Made by a program: the position numbers and the translations under genes. 64,000 bases of DNA from Nocardia pneumoniae NBRC 100136 (GTDB lineage: Bacteria; Actinomycetota; Actinomycetes; Mycobacteriales; Mycobacteriaceae), in NCBI RefSeq assembly GCF_000308755.1, contig NZ_BAGF01000052.1, forward strand, positions 16,722 to 80,721. The letters run 5' to 3'. Each line of letters starts with the position of its first letter. The stretch's first letter is position 1. This document shows, piece by piece, positions 34,865-44,036 of this stretch. The notes under the pieces were generated by a model, which saw only the letters and a list, made by a program, of their open reading frames with translations, did no database searches and was not told the DNA's origin.

Positions 34865-36382
34865 GTGCCTACGAACCGATCGACCACCACCGGATCGCTG
34901 CTGACCGCGCTCTGCCCGGACCTGCGGACCGCCCTGACGAGGGTCGGCTACGACGCCGACACCTTGCTCGAGGTGCTCGGCGACGCGCGCGCCGCACTGG
35001 GTCGCTCGGAGCCGGTTCCGGTGCGCAGGGCGGCGCGCGAGGCGGGCGAACTGGGCACGCTGATCCGCCTGCTGCTGCTCGGCGACGCGCTGCCCGAGCG
35101 GGAGGTCGCCGCCGCGCTCGCGCCGGTCGACCTCGACCGCGCGGTGGCCGCGGGACTGCTGGATCGCGACGGCGACGCCGTGCGGGCGGCGCTGGACCTG
35201 CGCCCGCTGGACGCGGGCGCGGGCACGCGATGGATTCTGTCCGATCTCGACGACTCGATGCGCCGCCGCACGCTGAGCGAGGACCACGTGCTCGGCGTCG
35301 GCCACGCATCGCTCTCGCTCCTGCGCGCCACCCCGACGCGCCCGGTCGGCACGGTGCTCGACCTCGGCACCGGTTGCGGGGTGCAGGCGATACACGCCGC
35401 CTCCTACGCCCGGCAGGTCACGGCTACGGACGTCAACGCCCGTGCGCTGTGGCTGGCCGAGGCCACCGCGGCGCTCAACGACCTGGACATCGAATTGGTC
35501 GAAGGCTCCTGGTTCGAGCCGGTCCGGGGTAGGCGCTTCGACCAGATCGTGGCCAATCCGCCGTTCGTGGTCGGCCCGGCCCGCGTCGAGCACACCTACC
35601 GTGACTCCGGCCTCGCCCTCGACGGAGCAAGCGAACTGGTGATCTCCCAGGCCGCCGACCTGCTCGTGCCCGGCGGCACCGCCGCGATGCTGGCCGCATG
35701 GGTCCACGTCGACGGCGAGGACTGGCGCGCACGAGTCTCCTCGTGGTTGCCCGCCCATGGCGTCGATGCCTGGGTGGTGCAGCGCGACGTCGCCGATCCA
35801 GCCCTCTACGTCGGCACGTGGTTGCGCGACGCGGGCCTGGACCCGCGCGATCCGGCCGCGCAAGCCCGCGCGGAGAACTGGCTGGACGCCTTCGCCGCCG
35901 CCGATGTCGAGGGCATCGGTTTCGGTTTCGTCTACCTGCGGGCCATCGACGGTCCGAGCGAGCTGCTCGCCGAGGACCTCACCCACGGCTTCGACGACCC
36001 GCTCGGCGAGGAGGCAATCCGGTACTTCGAGCGCTCGGCCTGGCTGCGCGCCGTCGCCGCGGACCCGAATGTTGCCTGGTCCGCACGTTTCGCGGTGGAC
36101 TCAGCGACCGCGCTGGAGCGCGTGTACCTGCCCGGGCCCGATGGCTGGGCGCCGGAGGTGGCGCGGCTGCATCGGGGCGACGGTCCGCGCTGGCAGCACG
36201 AAGTGGACGAGACCACAATCTCGCTGCTGGCGGGAATGCGAGCCGACGGCCTGCCGTTGTACGAGCTGGTCGAACTACTGGCGCTCGCCCACGGCTCCGA
36301 GGAGGTGACCGCCGAGTTCGCGGCCGACGCGTTGACCGTGGTCACCGGACTGGTACGTCACGGATTGGTACGGCCCGCATAA
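34865..36382 (+). CDS. HemK/PrmC-like SAM-dependent methyltransferase
   Basis: The 505-residue product has an N-terminal helical domain (1-145), a Rossmann methyltransferase core with motif I TVLDLGTGCGVQAIHAA (163-179), an acidic loop ATDVNARAL, and motif IV VANPPFVVGP (229-238, the NPPF typical of N-methylation of Gln, Asn or adenine). A C-terminal helical domain (about 390-505) follows. HemK-type enzymes methylate release factors or ribosomal proteins; the fused N- and C-terminal parts mark a distinct actinobacterial subfamily of unknown target. GTG 34865 fits a leaderless start and gives a 505-residue protein; the ATG at 34778 adds a non-conserved leader. Confidence 0.83.
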   Translation: MPTNRSTTTGSLLTALCPDLRTALTRVGYDADTLLEVLGDARAALGRSEPVPVRRAAREAGELGTLIRLLLLGDALPEREVAAALAPVDLDRAVAAGLLDRDGDAVRAALDLRPLDAGAGTRWILSDLDDSMRRRTLSEDHVLGVGHASLSLLRATPTRPVGTVLDLGTGCGVQAIHAASYARQVTATDVNARALWLAEATAALNDLDIELVEGSWFEPVRGRRFDQIVANPPFVVGPARVEHTYRDSGLALDGASELVISQAADLLVPGGTAAMLAAWVHVDGEDWRARVSSWLPAHGVDAWVVQRDVADPALYVGTWLRDAGLDPRDPAAQARAENWLDAFAAADVEGIGFGFVYLRAIDGPSELLAEDLTHGFDDPLGEEAIRYFERSAWLRAVAADPNVAWSARFAVDSATALERVYLPGPDGWAPEVARLHRGDGPRWQHEVDETTISLLAGMRADGLPLYELVELLALAHGSEEVTAEFAADALTVVTGLVRHGLVRPA

Positions 36383-36515
36383 CCGTACGGCAACTACGCG
36401 TCGACCGGCGCCGGGCCCGGCCAGGGGATCGCCCCGCGACGCGGTGCTTCTCAGGAACTTCTCAGACGAGAGGGCAGAAAACCGCAGCTCAGAGCGGTTT
36501 ATGTCAGCCGTAACG

Positions 36516-36544
36516 GGGAACTTTCTTCCTGTCGGGTCCGTTGA
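36516..36544 (+). promoter_or_regulatory. Candidate ECF (SigE/SigH-type) promoter of sigB
   Basis: GGGAAC (36516-36521) and CGTTGA (36539-36544) are separated by 17 bases, matching the GGAAC-N17-CGTT pattern of SigE/SigH-dependent promoters, 33 bases before the sigB ATG. Mycobacterial sigB is known to be driven by SigE and SigH, which supports the call. Confidence 0.65.
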
Positions 36545-36577
36545 TCGGAGTGAGACACCACCGACAGGAGGCAAGTC

Positions 36578-37546
36578 ATGACAAGCCCCGCCACCACTCG
36601 TGTGCGCACCAGCGATTCGGACCTCGACGCCCAGAGCCCCGCCGCCGACCTGGTACGTGTGTACCTGAACGGGATCGGCCGTACCGCGCTGCTCACGGCT
36701 GCCGACGAGGTCGAGCTGGCCAAGCGCATCGAGGCGGGCCTCTACGCGCAGTATCTGCTGGAGACCGGTAAGCGGCTGTCGGCCAGCCGGAAGCGGGATC
36801 TAGCCCTCGTCGTGCGCGAAGGTCAGGCCGCCCGGTCGCATCTACTCGAAGCCAACCTGCGCCTTGTTGTCTCGCTCGCCAAGCGCTACACCGGCCGCGG
36901 AATGCCGCTGCTCGACCTGATCCAGGAAGGCAATCTCGGACTGATCCGGGCCATGGAGAAGTTCGACTACACCAAGGGCTTCAAGTTCTCCACCTACGCC
37001 ACCTGGTGGATCCGTCAGGCCATCACCCGCGGTATGGCCGACCAGAGCCGCACCATTCGCCTGCCCGTCCACTTGGTCGAGCAGGTGAACAAGCTGGCCA
37101 GGATCAAGCGGGAACTGCACCAGCAACTCGGCCGGGAGGCCACCGACGAGGAACTGGCCGTCGAATCGGGCATCCCGGTGGACAAGATCTCCGATCTGCT
37201 CGACCACAGCCGCGACCCGGTGAGCCTGGACATGCCGGTCGGCAACGACGAAGAGGCCCCGCTGGGCGATTTCATCGAGGACTCCGAGGCCACCTCGGCC
37301 GAGTCCGCGGTCATCGCCGGTCTGCTGCACCATGACGTGCGCAGTGTGCTCGCCACCTTGGACGAGCGCGAACAGCAGGTCATCCGGCTGCGTTTCGGCC
37401 TCGACGACGGTCAGCCGCGCACCCTGGACCAGATCGGCAAGCTCTTCGGCCTCTCCCGCGAGCGAGTGCGCCAGATCGAGCGTGAAGTCATGGCGAAGCT
37501 GCGCAAGGGCGAGCGGGCCGACCGGCTGCGCGCCTACGCCAGCTGA
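36578..37546 (+). CDS. sigB: RNA polymerase sigma factor SigB
   Basis: The 322-residue group 2 sigma factor lacks the long SigA N-terminus and has region 1.2 (SPAADLVRVYLNGIGRTALL), region 2 (NLRLVVSLAKRYTGRGMPLL, IQEGNLGLIRAMEKFDYTKG, YATWWIRQAITRGMADQ), region 3 (LPVHLVEQVNKLARIKREL) and region 4 (LRFGLDDGQPRTLDQIG, LSRERVRQIEREVMAKLRKG). SigB governs general stress and stationary-phase responses in Mycobacteriales. ATG 36578 has an AGGAGG site. The gene carries an ECF-type promoter upstream and a hairpin terminator downstream. Confidence 0.96.
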   Translation: MTSPATTRVRTSDSDLDAQSPAADLVRVYLNGIGRTALLTAADEVELAKRIEAGLYAQYLLETGKRLSASRKRDLALVVREGQAARSHLLEANLRLVVSLAKRYTGRGMPLLDLIQEGNLGLIRAMEKFDYTKGFKFSTYATWWIRQAITRGMADQSRTIRLPVHLVEQVNKLARIKRELHQQLGREATDEELAVESGIPVDKISDLLDHSRDPVSLDMPVGNDEEAPLGDFIEDSEATSAESAVIAGLLHHDVRSVLATLDEREQQVIRLRFGLDDGQPRTLDQIGKLFGLSRERVRQIEREVMAKLRKGERADRLRAYAS

Positions 37547-37593
37547 TCAATCCCCGGCGCCGGAAGCTCGCAGGAAACTGCGGCGTCCGGCTC

Positions 37594-37616
37594 GGTGACC
37601 TCCCGCGGAGGTCACC
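37594..37616 (+). terminator. Terminator hairpin after sigB
   Basis: GGTGACCTCC (37594-37603) pairs with GGAGGTCACC (37607-37616) across a three-base loop, ending 70 bases after the sigB stop; TTCC follows. Confidence 0.7.
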
Positions 37617-37716
37617 TTCCCGCGCCGACCGGTGACCGTGCGTGCCCGTCCCCTCCGGGCATCGCGCGAGCCGGTCGGCGGTGTCGTCTTTCCCCTCCCT
37701 CGGCTTGTCGCCGTGC

Positions 37717-38019
37717 TCAGCTCTGGTCCACCTCGATGTCGTAGTTGACGGTGTCGCCCTCGACCGAGGTCACGGTCAGGGTCACGCCCAGGTTGTCGGC
37801 GCCCGCGGTCAACGTGCAGCGCATGGTCGTTCCGGTCTTACCGGTGAGATCGCCGGGACAATCGATCGCGTCGGGTTCCTGACCGGCTTTCTGCGTGAGC
37901 GTGTCCTTGACCGACTTCTCCAAGTCGGCCTCGGCGACTCTCGCGGTGCCGATGCTCACCGAACACGCGGTGAGCGCCGCCGCGAGCAGCGACAGCAGGG
38001 CAAGGTTGCGGATCTTCAT
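37717..38019 (-). CDS. DUF4333 lipoprotein
   Basis: The 100-residue product has a signal peptide with lipobox LTAC (lipidated Cys19) and the DUF4333 domain: VSIGTARVAEADLEKSVKDT, IDCPGDLTGKTGTTMRCTLT (Cys pair that may form a disulfide), and VNYDIEVDQS at the end. It should be anchored outside the membrane. ATG 38019 gives the signal peptide; the longer frame does not. Function unknown. Confidence 0.82.
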   Translation of the reverse strand: MKIRNLALLSLLAAALTACSVSIGTARVAEADLEKSVKDTLTQKAGQEPDAIDCPGDLTGKTGTTMRCTLTAGADNLGVTLTVTSVEGDTVNYDIEVDQS

Positions 38020-38181
38020 GGCGAGCAGGCCTTTCCTTCGGACGAATCTGGCATCCACAGATCGCGGCAACGGCGATCGTCCGTTATCCGGCGCTCGCGA
38101 CATGGCCTGTGCGAGCCGACGGCTCAGGCACGCCATCGCCCTCGTCGCCGGTGCGCTTCGGCCCTGCCGACTCGATCGGCT

Positions 38182-40851
38182 TCAGCCCAGCCGACGCGGA
38201 CCGGTGTCGAAACGGCTCGGCTCCGGGCCGATGCGCCCGCGCGCGTAGAGGATTTCGGCCGAGCTCGGTGAGGCCAGTACCGGATCGAAGGACAGTTCCC
38301 GCATCTCCGGTAGGTCGTCGAAGAGGGCTGAAATGCGCTGGGCCAGTTCGGCGAGGGCTGCTTTGTCGACGCGCGGGCTGGCGGGAGTACCCGACAGCAG
38401 CGGTGCGGCGCGCGGCGCGTCGATCAAAGCGGTGGCCTCGTCGGCGGTCAGCGGCAGCGCGCGATAGGCGCGGTCGCCGAGGAGTTCGATGATCAGGCCG
38501 GACAGGCCGAACTCGATCACCGATCCGAAGGACGGATCGTCCTGCACACGCAGAATGCAGCCGACGCCCTTGGTGGCCATCTTCTGGATGTGCAGCAGCG
38601 GATCACCGCACAGCTCGGCCAGATCGGTGTAGGCCTGCCGCACCGCCTCCGGCCGCCACAGGTCGAGCCGGACGCCGGTGAGATCCGGCCTGCGCCGCCA
38701 TAATTCGCCGGTCGCCTTGGCCGCCACCGGGTAGCCGAGTTCCTCCGCGGCGGCGACCGCCTCCTCGGCGCTGCGCACCTCCCGGAACTCCACGACCGAA
38801 ATGCCGTAGCAGGCAAGCAGTTCCACGGTTTCCAGATCGGTGAGCCAGCGACCGCCCGATCCGGCCATCCAGTCCGCCACCAGCTGGCGGGCACGGTCGC
38901 TGTCGATGCCCCGTGGCCGCACCACAGCGGAGACCGGCCGGGTGCGCCATTCGGCATAACGCCGGACCCGGGCCAGTGCCCGTGCGGCGCGCTCGGGATC
39001 GGGATACGACGGAATCGACCCGTGCACCGCGGTGGCGCCCGCCCCGCGCACCGCGAGCAGGTTCGGGATCCCTTGCTCGGCGACGAACGTGGTGAGAATC
39101 GGCTTGTCGGCCTCGGGCACGGCGGCCGCGGCCGCGCGGATGGCGTCCGCGAACCCGGTGGTCGGCAGCGGCACCGGCGGCGCGAAAACGACGATCACGG
39201 CGTCGAACTCATCCGACCGCAGGACCGCGACCAGCGCGTCCAGATACGCGCCCGGCGTCGCCTGCGGGCCCAGGTTCACCGGCTCGCCGACCTGGAGACC
39301 CTCGCCTTTGGCCGCGTCGACGGCCAGCCAGTTCAGCGCCGTGCTGTTGCCGACCACCGCCAGCCGCTCGCCGCGCGGCAGCGGCTGATAGCCGAGCAGG
39401 GCGGCGCAGTCGAAGAGCTCGGAAATCGAGTCGACCTGGACGATGCCCGCCTGCGCGAACAGATCCCGCACGATCGAACGATCCATGTCACCGGCCTGCT
39501 GGGCGACCGAGCGGCCACTGCTCACCGCCACGATCGGTTTGGTCCTGGCCACCCGGCGCGCGATCCGGGAGAACTTGCGCGGATTACCGAAGCTCTCCAG
39601 GTACAGCAGCACCACGTCGGTGTCCGGGTCGCTGTCCCAGTACTGCAGCAGGTCGTTGCCGGACACGTCGGCACGGTTACCGGCCGAGACGAACGTCGAG
39701 AGGCCGAGATTGCGCGCCGCGGCCTCACCGAGGATGGCCGCGCCCAACGGGCCGGATTGACAGAAGAACCCGATCCGGCCACGGCCGGGCAGGACCGGGG
39801 CCAGTGTCGCGTTCATGGCCACACTCGGGTCGGTGTTCGCGATGCCGAGCGCGCTCGGTCCGACCACGCGCATGCCGTGGCCGCGGGCGGCGGCGACCAA
39901 CTCGCGTTCGGCCGCCACACCGTCCCGGCCGGTTTCGCTGAACCCCGCGGTCAGCACGACGAGTCCCTTGACGCCCTTGGCCATACAGTCGTCCAGTACC
40001 GACCCGATCGCCGCGGGCGGCACCGCCACCACGGCGAGATCGACCTCGTCGGGGATTTCCCTGACCGTCGCGTACGCGCGGACTCCCCGCACCGACTTCC
40101 GGTTGGGGTTCACCGGGAACACCGGTCCCTGGAACACACCGGACAGCAGGTTCGCCAGCACCACTCCGCCGACCCGCCCCGCCGCCGGGGTGGCGCCGAT
40201 GACCGCGACCGAGCGCGGGGCGAGCAGATTGCCCACGCTGCGCGCCTCGGAGGCGCGTTCGCGGGAATCGCGGACCGACAGCAGCGCTTCGGTGGGGTCG
40301 ATGGCGAACTCCAGATGCAGCACCGACCCATCCCTGCTGCGCTCGACCTGATAGCCCGCGTCTCGGAAGACGGTCACCATCACGGTGTTCTCCGCCAGCA
40401 CCTCGGCGACGAAAGTTTCGATCTTGTTCTCGGCGGCGGCGCCGGCAAGGTGTTCCAGCAGAATCGAGCCGAGCCCCCGCCCCTGATGCCCGTCCGCCAC
40501 CACGAACGCGACCTCCGCCGCCCGCGGGCCGACCCGGTCCAGCAATTCGTAGCGTCCCACCGCCACGATCGCCTCGCCCAGTTCCAGCACCAGCCCGACC
40601 CGGTCGTGGTAGTCGACATGGGTGGTGCGGTACAGGTCGTTGGGCGAGATCCGCGGGTATGGACCGAAATAGCGCAGGTACCTGGTCCGATCGGACAGCG
40701 CGCTGTGGAACTCCTGCAGGCGATCGGCGTCGTCGGGCGTGATCGGACGCAGCCGCACGACGCCGCCGTCGGAGGCCAGCACGTCGGCGAACCAGTGCTG
40801 CGGGGGCGGAGGCGGGACGGCGGGAACGCCGGTGTCGGGGAAGTCAGTCAC
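38182..40851 (-). CDS. GNAT/acyl-CoA-synthetase fusion: Pat-type protein lysine acetyltransferase
   Basis: The 889-residue protein has an N-terminal GNAT domain (about 30-180; acetyl-CoA loop GHQGRGLGSILLEHL), a CoA-binding domain (about 210-310; NLLAPRSVAVIGATPAAGRV), a succinyl-CoA-ligase-like middle (GRGRIGFFCQSGPLGAAILG) and an ATP-grasp-like C-terminal part (ELLACYGISVVEFREV; ELGYPVAAKATGEL). This is the NDP-forming acyl-CoA-synthetase/GNAT architecture of Pat acetyltransferases, in the actinobacterial order with GNAT first, as in Streptomyces PatA. Pat enzymes acetylate and inactivate acyl-CoA synthetases. GTG 40851 overlaps the acuC stop by eight bases, so the two are translationally coupled. 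Confidence 0.85.
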   Translation of the reverse strand: MTDFPDTGVPAVPPPPPQHWFADVLASDGGVVRLRPITPDDADRLQEFHSALSDRTRYLRYFGPYPRISPNDLYRTTHVDYHDRVGLVLELGEAIVAVGRYELLDRVGPRAAEVAFVVADGHQGRGLGSILLEHLAGAAAENKIETFVAEVLAENTVMVTVFRDAGYQVERSRDGSVLHLEFAIDPTEALLSVRDSRERASEARSVGNLLAPRSVAVIGATPAAGRVGGVVLANLLSGVFQGPVFPVNPNRKSVRGVRAYATVREIPDEVDLAVVAVPPAAIGSVLDDCMAKGVKGLVVLTAGFSETGRDGVAAERELVAAARGHGMRVVGPSALGIANTDPSVAMNATLAPVLPGRGRIGFFCQSGPLGAAILGEAAARNLGLSTFVSAGNRADVSGNDLLQYWDSDPDTDVVLLYLESFGNPRKFSRIARRVARTKPIVAVSSGRSVAQQAGDMDRSIVRDLFAQAGIVQVDSISELFDCAALLGYQPLPRGERLAVVGNSTALNWLAVDAAKGEGLQVGEPVNLGPQATPGAYLDALVAVLRSDEFDAVIVVFAPPVPLPTTGFADAIRAAAAAVPEADKPILTTFVAEQGIPNLLAVRGAGATAVHGSIPSYPDPERAARALARVRRYAEWRTRPVSAVVRPRGIDSDRARQLVADWMAGSGGRWLTDLETVELLACYGISVVEFREVRSAEEAVAAAEELGYPVAAKATGELWRRRPDLTGVRLDLWRPEAVRQAYTDLAELCGDPLLHIQKMATKGVGCILRVQDDPSFGSVIEFGLSGLIIELLGDRAYRALPLTADEATALIDAPRAAPLLSGTPASPRVDKAALAELAQRISALFDDLPEMRELSFDPVLASPSSAEILYARGRIGPEPSRFDTGPRRLG

Positions 40852-42115
40852 GAGGGTCCTCCGGGTCGAGGCCCAGCAACCCGAAAGTCGCTCGGCGGGT
40901 GGCCAGCACGGCCATGTCGACGGCGCGTTGGGCGCGGTCGAGCCGCGCGTCCCCAGTCTCCCCGGTTCCGCCTGGTCCATCCCATGGACGGTAAGCAACA
41001 TCACCGCCATCACCCATGGTGCGCGGCGGGTCGGACTGCGGCGCCGCGGCGCGGATCGCGTCGATCCAGTTCTGCGGTATCGGCGTCGCGGGGTCGATGC
41101 TGCGATCCAACGCGGTGGCCAGCAGATGCGTCCAGGCTCGCGGAACCACCCGGACCAGGCCGTATCCGCCGCCGCCGACGGCGAGCCAGCGCCCTTCGGC
41201 GTACCGGTCGGCGAGGTCGCGCATCACGCGGAACGCCGCCCGCTGACCGTCGACGGTGAGTTCCAAGTCGGCAAGGGGATCTTCCCGGTGGGTGTCGACC
41301 CCGCACTGGCTGACCACGATCTGCGGACCGAACGCCGCCACGGCGCCGGGAACCACCGCATGGAATCCGCGCAGCCACTGCGCATCCCGAGTGCCGGGCA
41401 ACAGCGCCAGGTTGATCGACGTGCCCTCCGCCGCGCCCACGCCGGTCTCCTCCGGCCAACCGGTGTTGGGCCACAGGGTCGCGGGGTGCTGGTGCAGCGA
41501 AATGGTCAGCACCCGAGGATCGCCGTAGAAGGCCCGTTGCACACCGTCGCCGTGATGGACGTCCACATCTATGTAGGCGATGCGGTCGAAACCGTGGTCC
41601 AAAAGCCAGGAGATGGCTACCGCGGGGTCGTTGTAGATGCAGAATCCGGCGGCCGAATCGGCCATCGCGTGATGCATGCCACCGCCGATGCTCACCGCGC
41701 GCTTGGTGCGCCCCTCGGCGATCTCCCGCGCCGCGGCCAAGGTGCCGCCGACAATCGTGGACGCCGCCTGATGCATGCGCGGAAACACCGGATTGTCGGG
41801 CGAACCCAAGCCATAGGGTGGTGCGAGGGGCGAACCGATCGGCGGCACGGCGTGTTCGACGGCGTCGAGGTAGTCGGGCGTGTGAATGCGCAGCAGGTCC
41901 TGGCGTTCCGCGCCGGCGGGTTCGAGCAGTTCGACACCCTCGAGCAATCCGAGACTTTCCGCCAGCGCCATGGTGAACTTCAGGCGCGCCGGTTTCATCG
42001 GATGCTCCGAGGTCCAGGCGTAATCCAGAAACCGATCGGTCCAGATGACGGTTCCCGGCCGGCTCGTCCCGGACGACGCAGGCACCGGAGGTCCGCCGCG
42101 GGGTGCAGTGGCCAT
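40844..42115 (-). CDS. acuC: AcuC-type class I histone-deacetylase-family protein
   Basis: The 423-residue product is a zinc-dependent deacetylase: SIGGGMHHAMADSAAGFCIY (paired His), YIDVDVHHGDGVQRAFY (D-x-H zinc ligands), PNTGWPEETGVGAAEGTSIN, SQCGVDTHREDPLADLE (zinc Asp) and AVGGGGYGL. In Bacillus, AcuC removes acetyl groups from acetyl-CoA synthetase. Overlap with the acetyltransferase gene gives an acetylation writer and eraser in one transcript. ATG 42115 is chosen; the longer frame upstream runs antisense to ideR. A CTG- or GTG-start variant is unlikely. Confidence 0.88.
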   Translation of the reverse strand: MATAPRGGPPVPASSGTSRPGTVIWTDRFLDYAWTSEHPMKPARLKFTMALAESLGLLEGVELLEPAGAERQDLLRIHTPDYLDAVEHAVPPIGSPLAPPYGLGSPDNPVFPRMHQAASTIVGGTLAAAREIAEGRTKRAVSIGGGMHHAMADSAAGFCIYNDPAVAISWLLDHGFDRIAYIDVDVHHGDGVQRAFYGDPRVLTISLHQHPATLWPNTGWPEETGVGAAEGTSINLALLPGTRDAQWLRGFHAVVPGAVAAFGPQIVVSQCGVDTHREDPLADLELTVDGQRAAFRVMRDLADRYAEGRWLAVGGGGYGLVRVVPRAWTHLLATALDRSIDPATPIPQNWIDAIRAAAPQSDPPRTMGDGGDVAYRPWDGPGGTGETGDARLDRAQRAVDMAVLATRRATFGLLGLDPEDPRD

Positions 42116-42293
42116 ACTCGCAACGCTAGCGGGAAGCAACGGACCCCGCGAAACGTTCCCATGCAGTACAAATACAAGCAAGTGCGGTGACGGCTGCCTG
42201 CCGTGCGCCGACCGGGTTGCCGCGGCGCCGCCGGAGATGCCGGGCGTGGCGGAGCGACACGATCCGGCACACGGCGGTGTCGGCGTGCGTGGG

Positions 42294-42299
42294 TAGAAT
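42294..42299 (+). promoter_or_regulatory. -10 box for ideR
   Basis: TAGAAT, a TANNNT match, lies 23 bases before the ideR GTG, with the AAGGGG ribosome site between. No clear iron box is seen in the 207-base gap to acuC. Confidence 0.5.
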
Positions 42300-42322
42300 T
42301 CGTGCCGACGAAGGGGTAACAG

Positions 42323-43009
42323 GTGAAGGATCTGGTCGACACCACGGAGATGTATCTCCGTACCATCTACGACCTCGAGGAGGAGGGCGTAGTGCCCCTG
42401 CGCGCCCGGATCGCCGAGCGCCTCGAGCAGAGTGGCCCTACGGTGAGCCAGACCGTGGCGCGGATGGAGCGTGACGGTCTGCTGCTGGTCGCCGGAGACC
42501 GTCATCTGGAACTGACCGAGAAGGGTCGCAGCATGGCGGTGGCGGTGATGCGCAAGCACCGGCTGGCCGAGCGGCTGCTCGTCGACATCATTGGGCTGGA
42601 CTGGCAGAACGTGCACGCGGAGGCCTGTCGCTGGGAGCACGTGATGAGCGAGGACGTCGAACGGCGCCTGGTCGAGGTCCTCAACCACCCCACCACCTCC
42701 CCGTACGGCAACCCCATCCCCGGTCTGGACGAACTGGGCGTCGTACCGCCCGCCACCAGCGACGAGAAACTGGTGCGGCTGTCGGATCTGCCGCACGGGC
42801 AGGTGCACGCCGTGGTCGTGCGCAGGCTCGCGGAGCACATCCAGACCGATCCGGAGGTCATCGGACGCCTGCGCGAAGCGGGCGTAGTGCCGGACGCGCG
42901 CGTCACGGTCGAGAACAAGCCGGGCTCGGTGGTCATCACCGTGCCGGGGCACGACGGATTCGAACTGTCCGACGAGATGGCGCACGCCGTCCAGGTGAAG
43001 CTGGTCTGA
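42323..43009 (+). CDS. ideR: Iron-dependent repressor IdeR (DtxR family)
   Basis: The 228-residue product has the DtxR winged helix (VDTTEMYLRTIYDLEEEG; RLEQSGPTVSQTVARMERDG), a metal-binding dimer domain with Met10, His79, Glu83, His98, Cys102, Glu105 and His106 all present, and an SH3-like C-terminal domain (LSDLPHGQVHAVVV). It represses iron uptake and siderophore genes when Fe2+ is bound. GTG 42323 follows AAGGGG and aligns with mycobacterial IdeR. It lies three bases before galE, a linkage known as dtxR-galE in corynebacteria. Confidence 0.96.
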   Translation: MKDLVDTTEMYLRTIYDLEEEGVVPLRARIAERLEQSGPTVSQTVARMERDGLLLVAGDRHLELTEKGRSMAVAVMRKHRLAERLLVDIIGLDWQNVHAEACRWEHVMSEDVERRLVEVLNHPTTSPYGNPIPGLDELGVVPPATSDEKLVRLSDLPHGQVHAVVVRRLAEHIQTDPEVIGRLREAGVVPDARVTVENKPGSVVITVPGHDGFELSDEMAHAVQVKLV

Positions 43010-43012
43010 GGC

Positions 43013-43993
43013 GTGAAACTTCTGGTCACGGGTGGCGCGGGCTACGTCGGGGGTGTCTGCGCGCAGGTTCTGCTGGAAGCCGGGCACGAGGTCGTCGTGG
43101 TCGACGACCTGTCCACCGGGAACGCCGACGGCGTGCCCTCCGGCGCCCGGTTCGTCGAGGGCGACGTGGCGGTGGCCGCGCCCGCGCTGCTGGACGCCGA
43201 AATCTTCGACGGTGTCCTGCATTTCGCGGCGCAGTCGCTGGTCGGCGAGTCGGTGCAGCAGCCGGAGAAATACTGGCACGGCAACGTGGTGAAGACGTTC
43301 GAACTGCTGGAGGCGATGCGCCGCGCGGGCACCCCGCGGCTGGTGTTCTCCTCGACCGCGGCCGTCTACGGGGAACCGGAGCAGGTGCCGATCACGGAGG
43401 ACGCCCCGGCCCGCCCGACCAATCCGTACGGCGCCTCGAAGCTGGCCATCGACCATGCCATCACCTCCTATGCGATCGCGCACGGGCTCGCGGCGACCAG
43501 CCTCCGGTATTTCAACGTCGCGGGCGCCTACGGCGGTCTGGGCGAGAACCGGGTGGTGGAAACGCATCTCATCCCGCTGGTGCTGCAGGTCGCGGCCGGG
43601 CATCGCAAGGCGATCTCGGTCTTCGGCACCGACTGGCCCACCCCGGACGGCACGGCGGTCCGCGACTACATCCATATCCGCGACCTCGCCCAAGCCCATC
43701 TGCTGGCCCTGGCCGGCGCGGAGGCGGGCGCCCACCGGATCTACAACCTCGGCAGCGGTACCGGATTCTCCGTGCGCGAAGTGATCTCGGCGTGCGAACG
43801 GGTCACCGGCCTGCCGATCACCGCCCTGGACGCGCCGCGCCGCCCCGGCGACCCGGCGACGCTGATCGCCTCCAGTGAGCGCGCCATCGAGGAACTCGGC
43901 TGGCGACCAGAACACAACGACCTCGACGAGATCGTGACCGATGCCTGGGCTTTCCTCCAGTCGCTCGGCTCCCGCGCGCACAGCGCACCGTAG
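43013..43993 (+). CDS. galE: UDP-glucose 4-epimerase GalE
   Basis: The 326-residue extended SDR has the NAD loop VTGGAGYVGG (5-14), the GLHFAAQSLVGESVQQP-like segment VLHFAAQSLVGESVQQPEKY, Ser in VFSSTAAVYGE, the catalytic YGASKLA (Tyr-x3-Lys) and LRYFNVAGAYGGLGE. It interconverts UDP-glucose and UDP-galactose for cell-wall galactan. GTG 43013 is three bases after the ideR stop, so the genes are one operon. A hairpin follows the gene. Confidence 0.93.
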   Translation: MKLLVTGGAGYVGGVCAQVLLEAGHEVVVVDDLSTGNADGVPSGARFVEGDVAVAAPALLDAEIFDGVLHFAAQSLVGESVQQPEKYWHGNVVKTFELLEAMRRAGTPRLVFSSTAAVYGEPEQVPITEDAPARPTNPYGASKLAIDHAITSYAIAHGLAATSLRYFNVAGAYGGLGENRVVETHLIPLVLQVAAGHRKAISVFGTDWPTPDGTAVRDYIHIRDLAQAHLLALAGAEAGAHRIYNLGSGTGFSVREVISACERVTGLPITALDAPRRPGDPATLIASSERAIEELGWRPEHNDLDEIVTDAWAFLQSLGSRAHSAP

Positions 43994-44005
43994 TCGGCGA
44001 CGCAC

Positions 44006-44036
44006 CGCCCGAGTCGAGCATGCCTCGGCTCGGGCG
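44006..44036 (+). terminator. Terminator hairpin after galE
   Basis: CGCCCGAGTCGAG (44006-44018) pairs with CTCGGCTCGGGCG (44024-44036) with one G-U position, 12 bases after the galE stop. The remaining gap to 44266 shows no gene. Confidence 0.65.
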
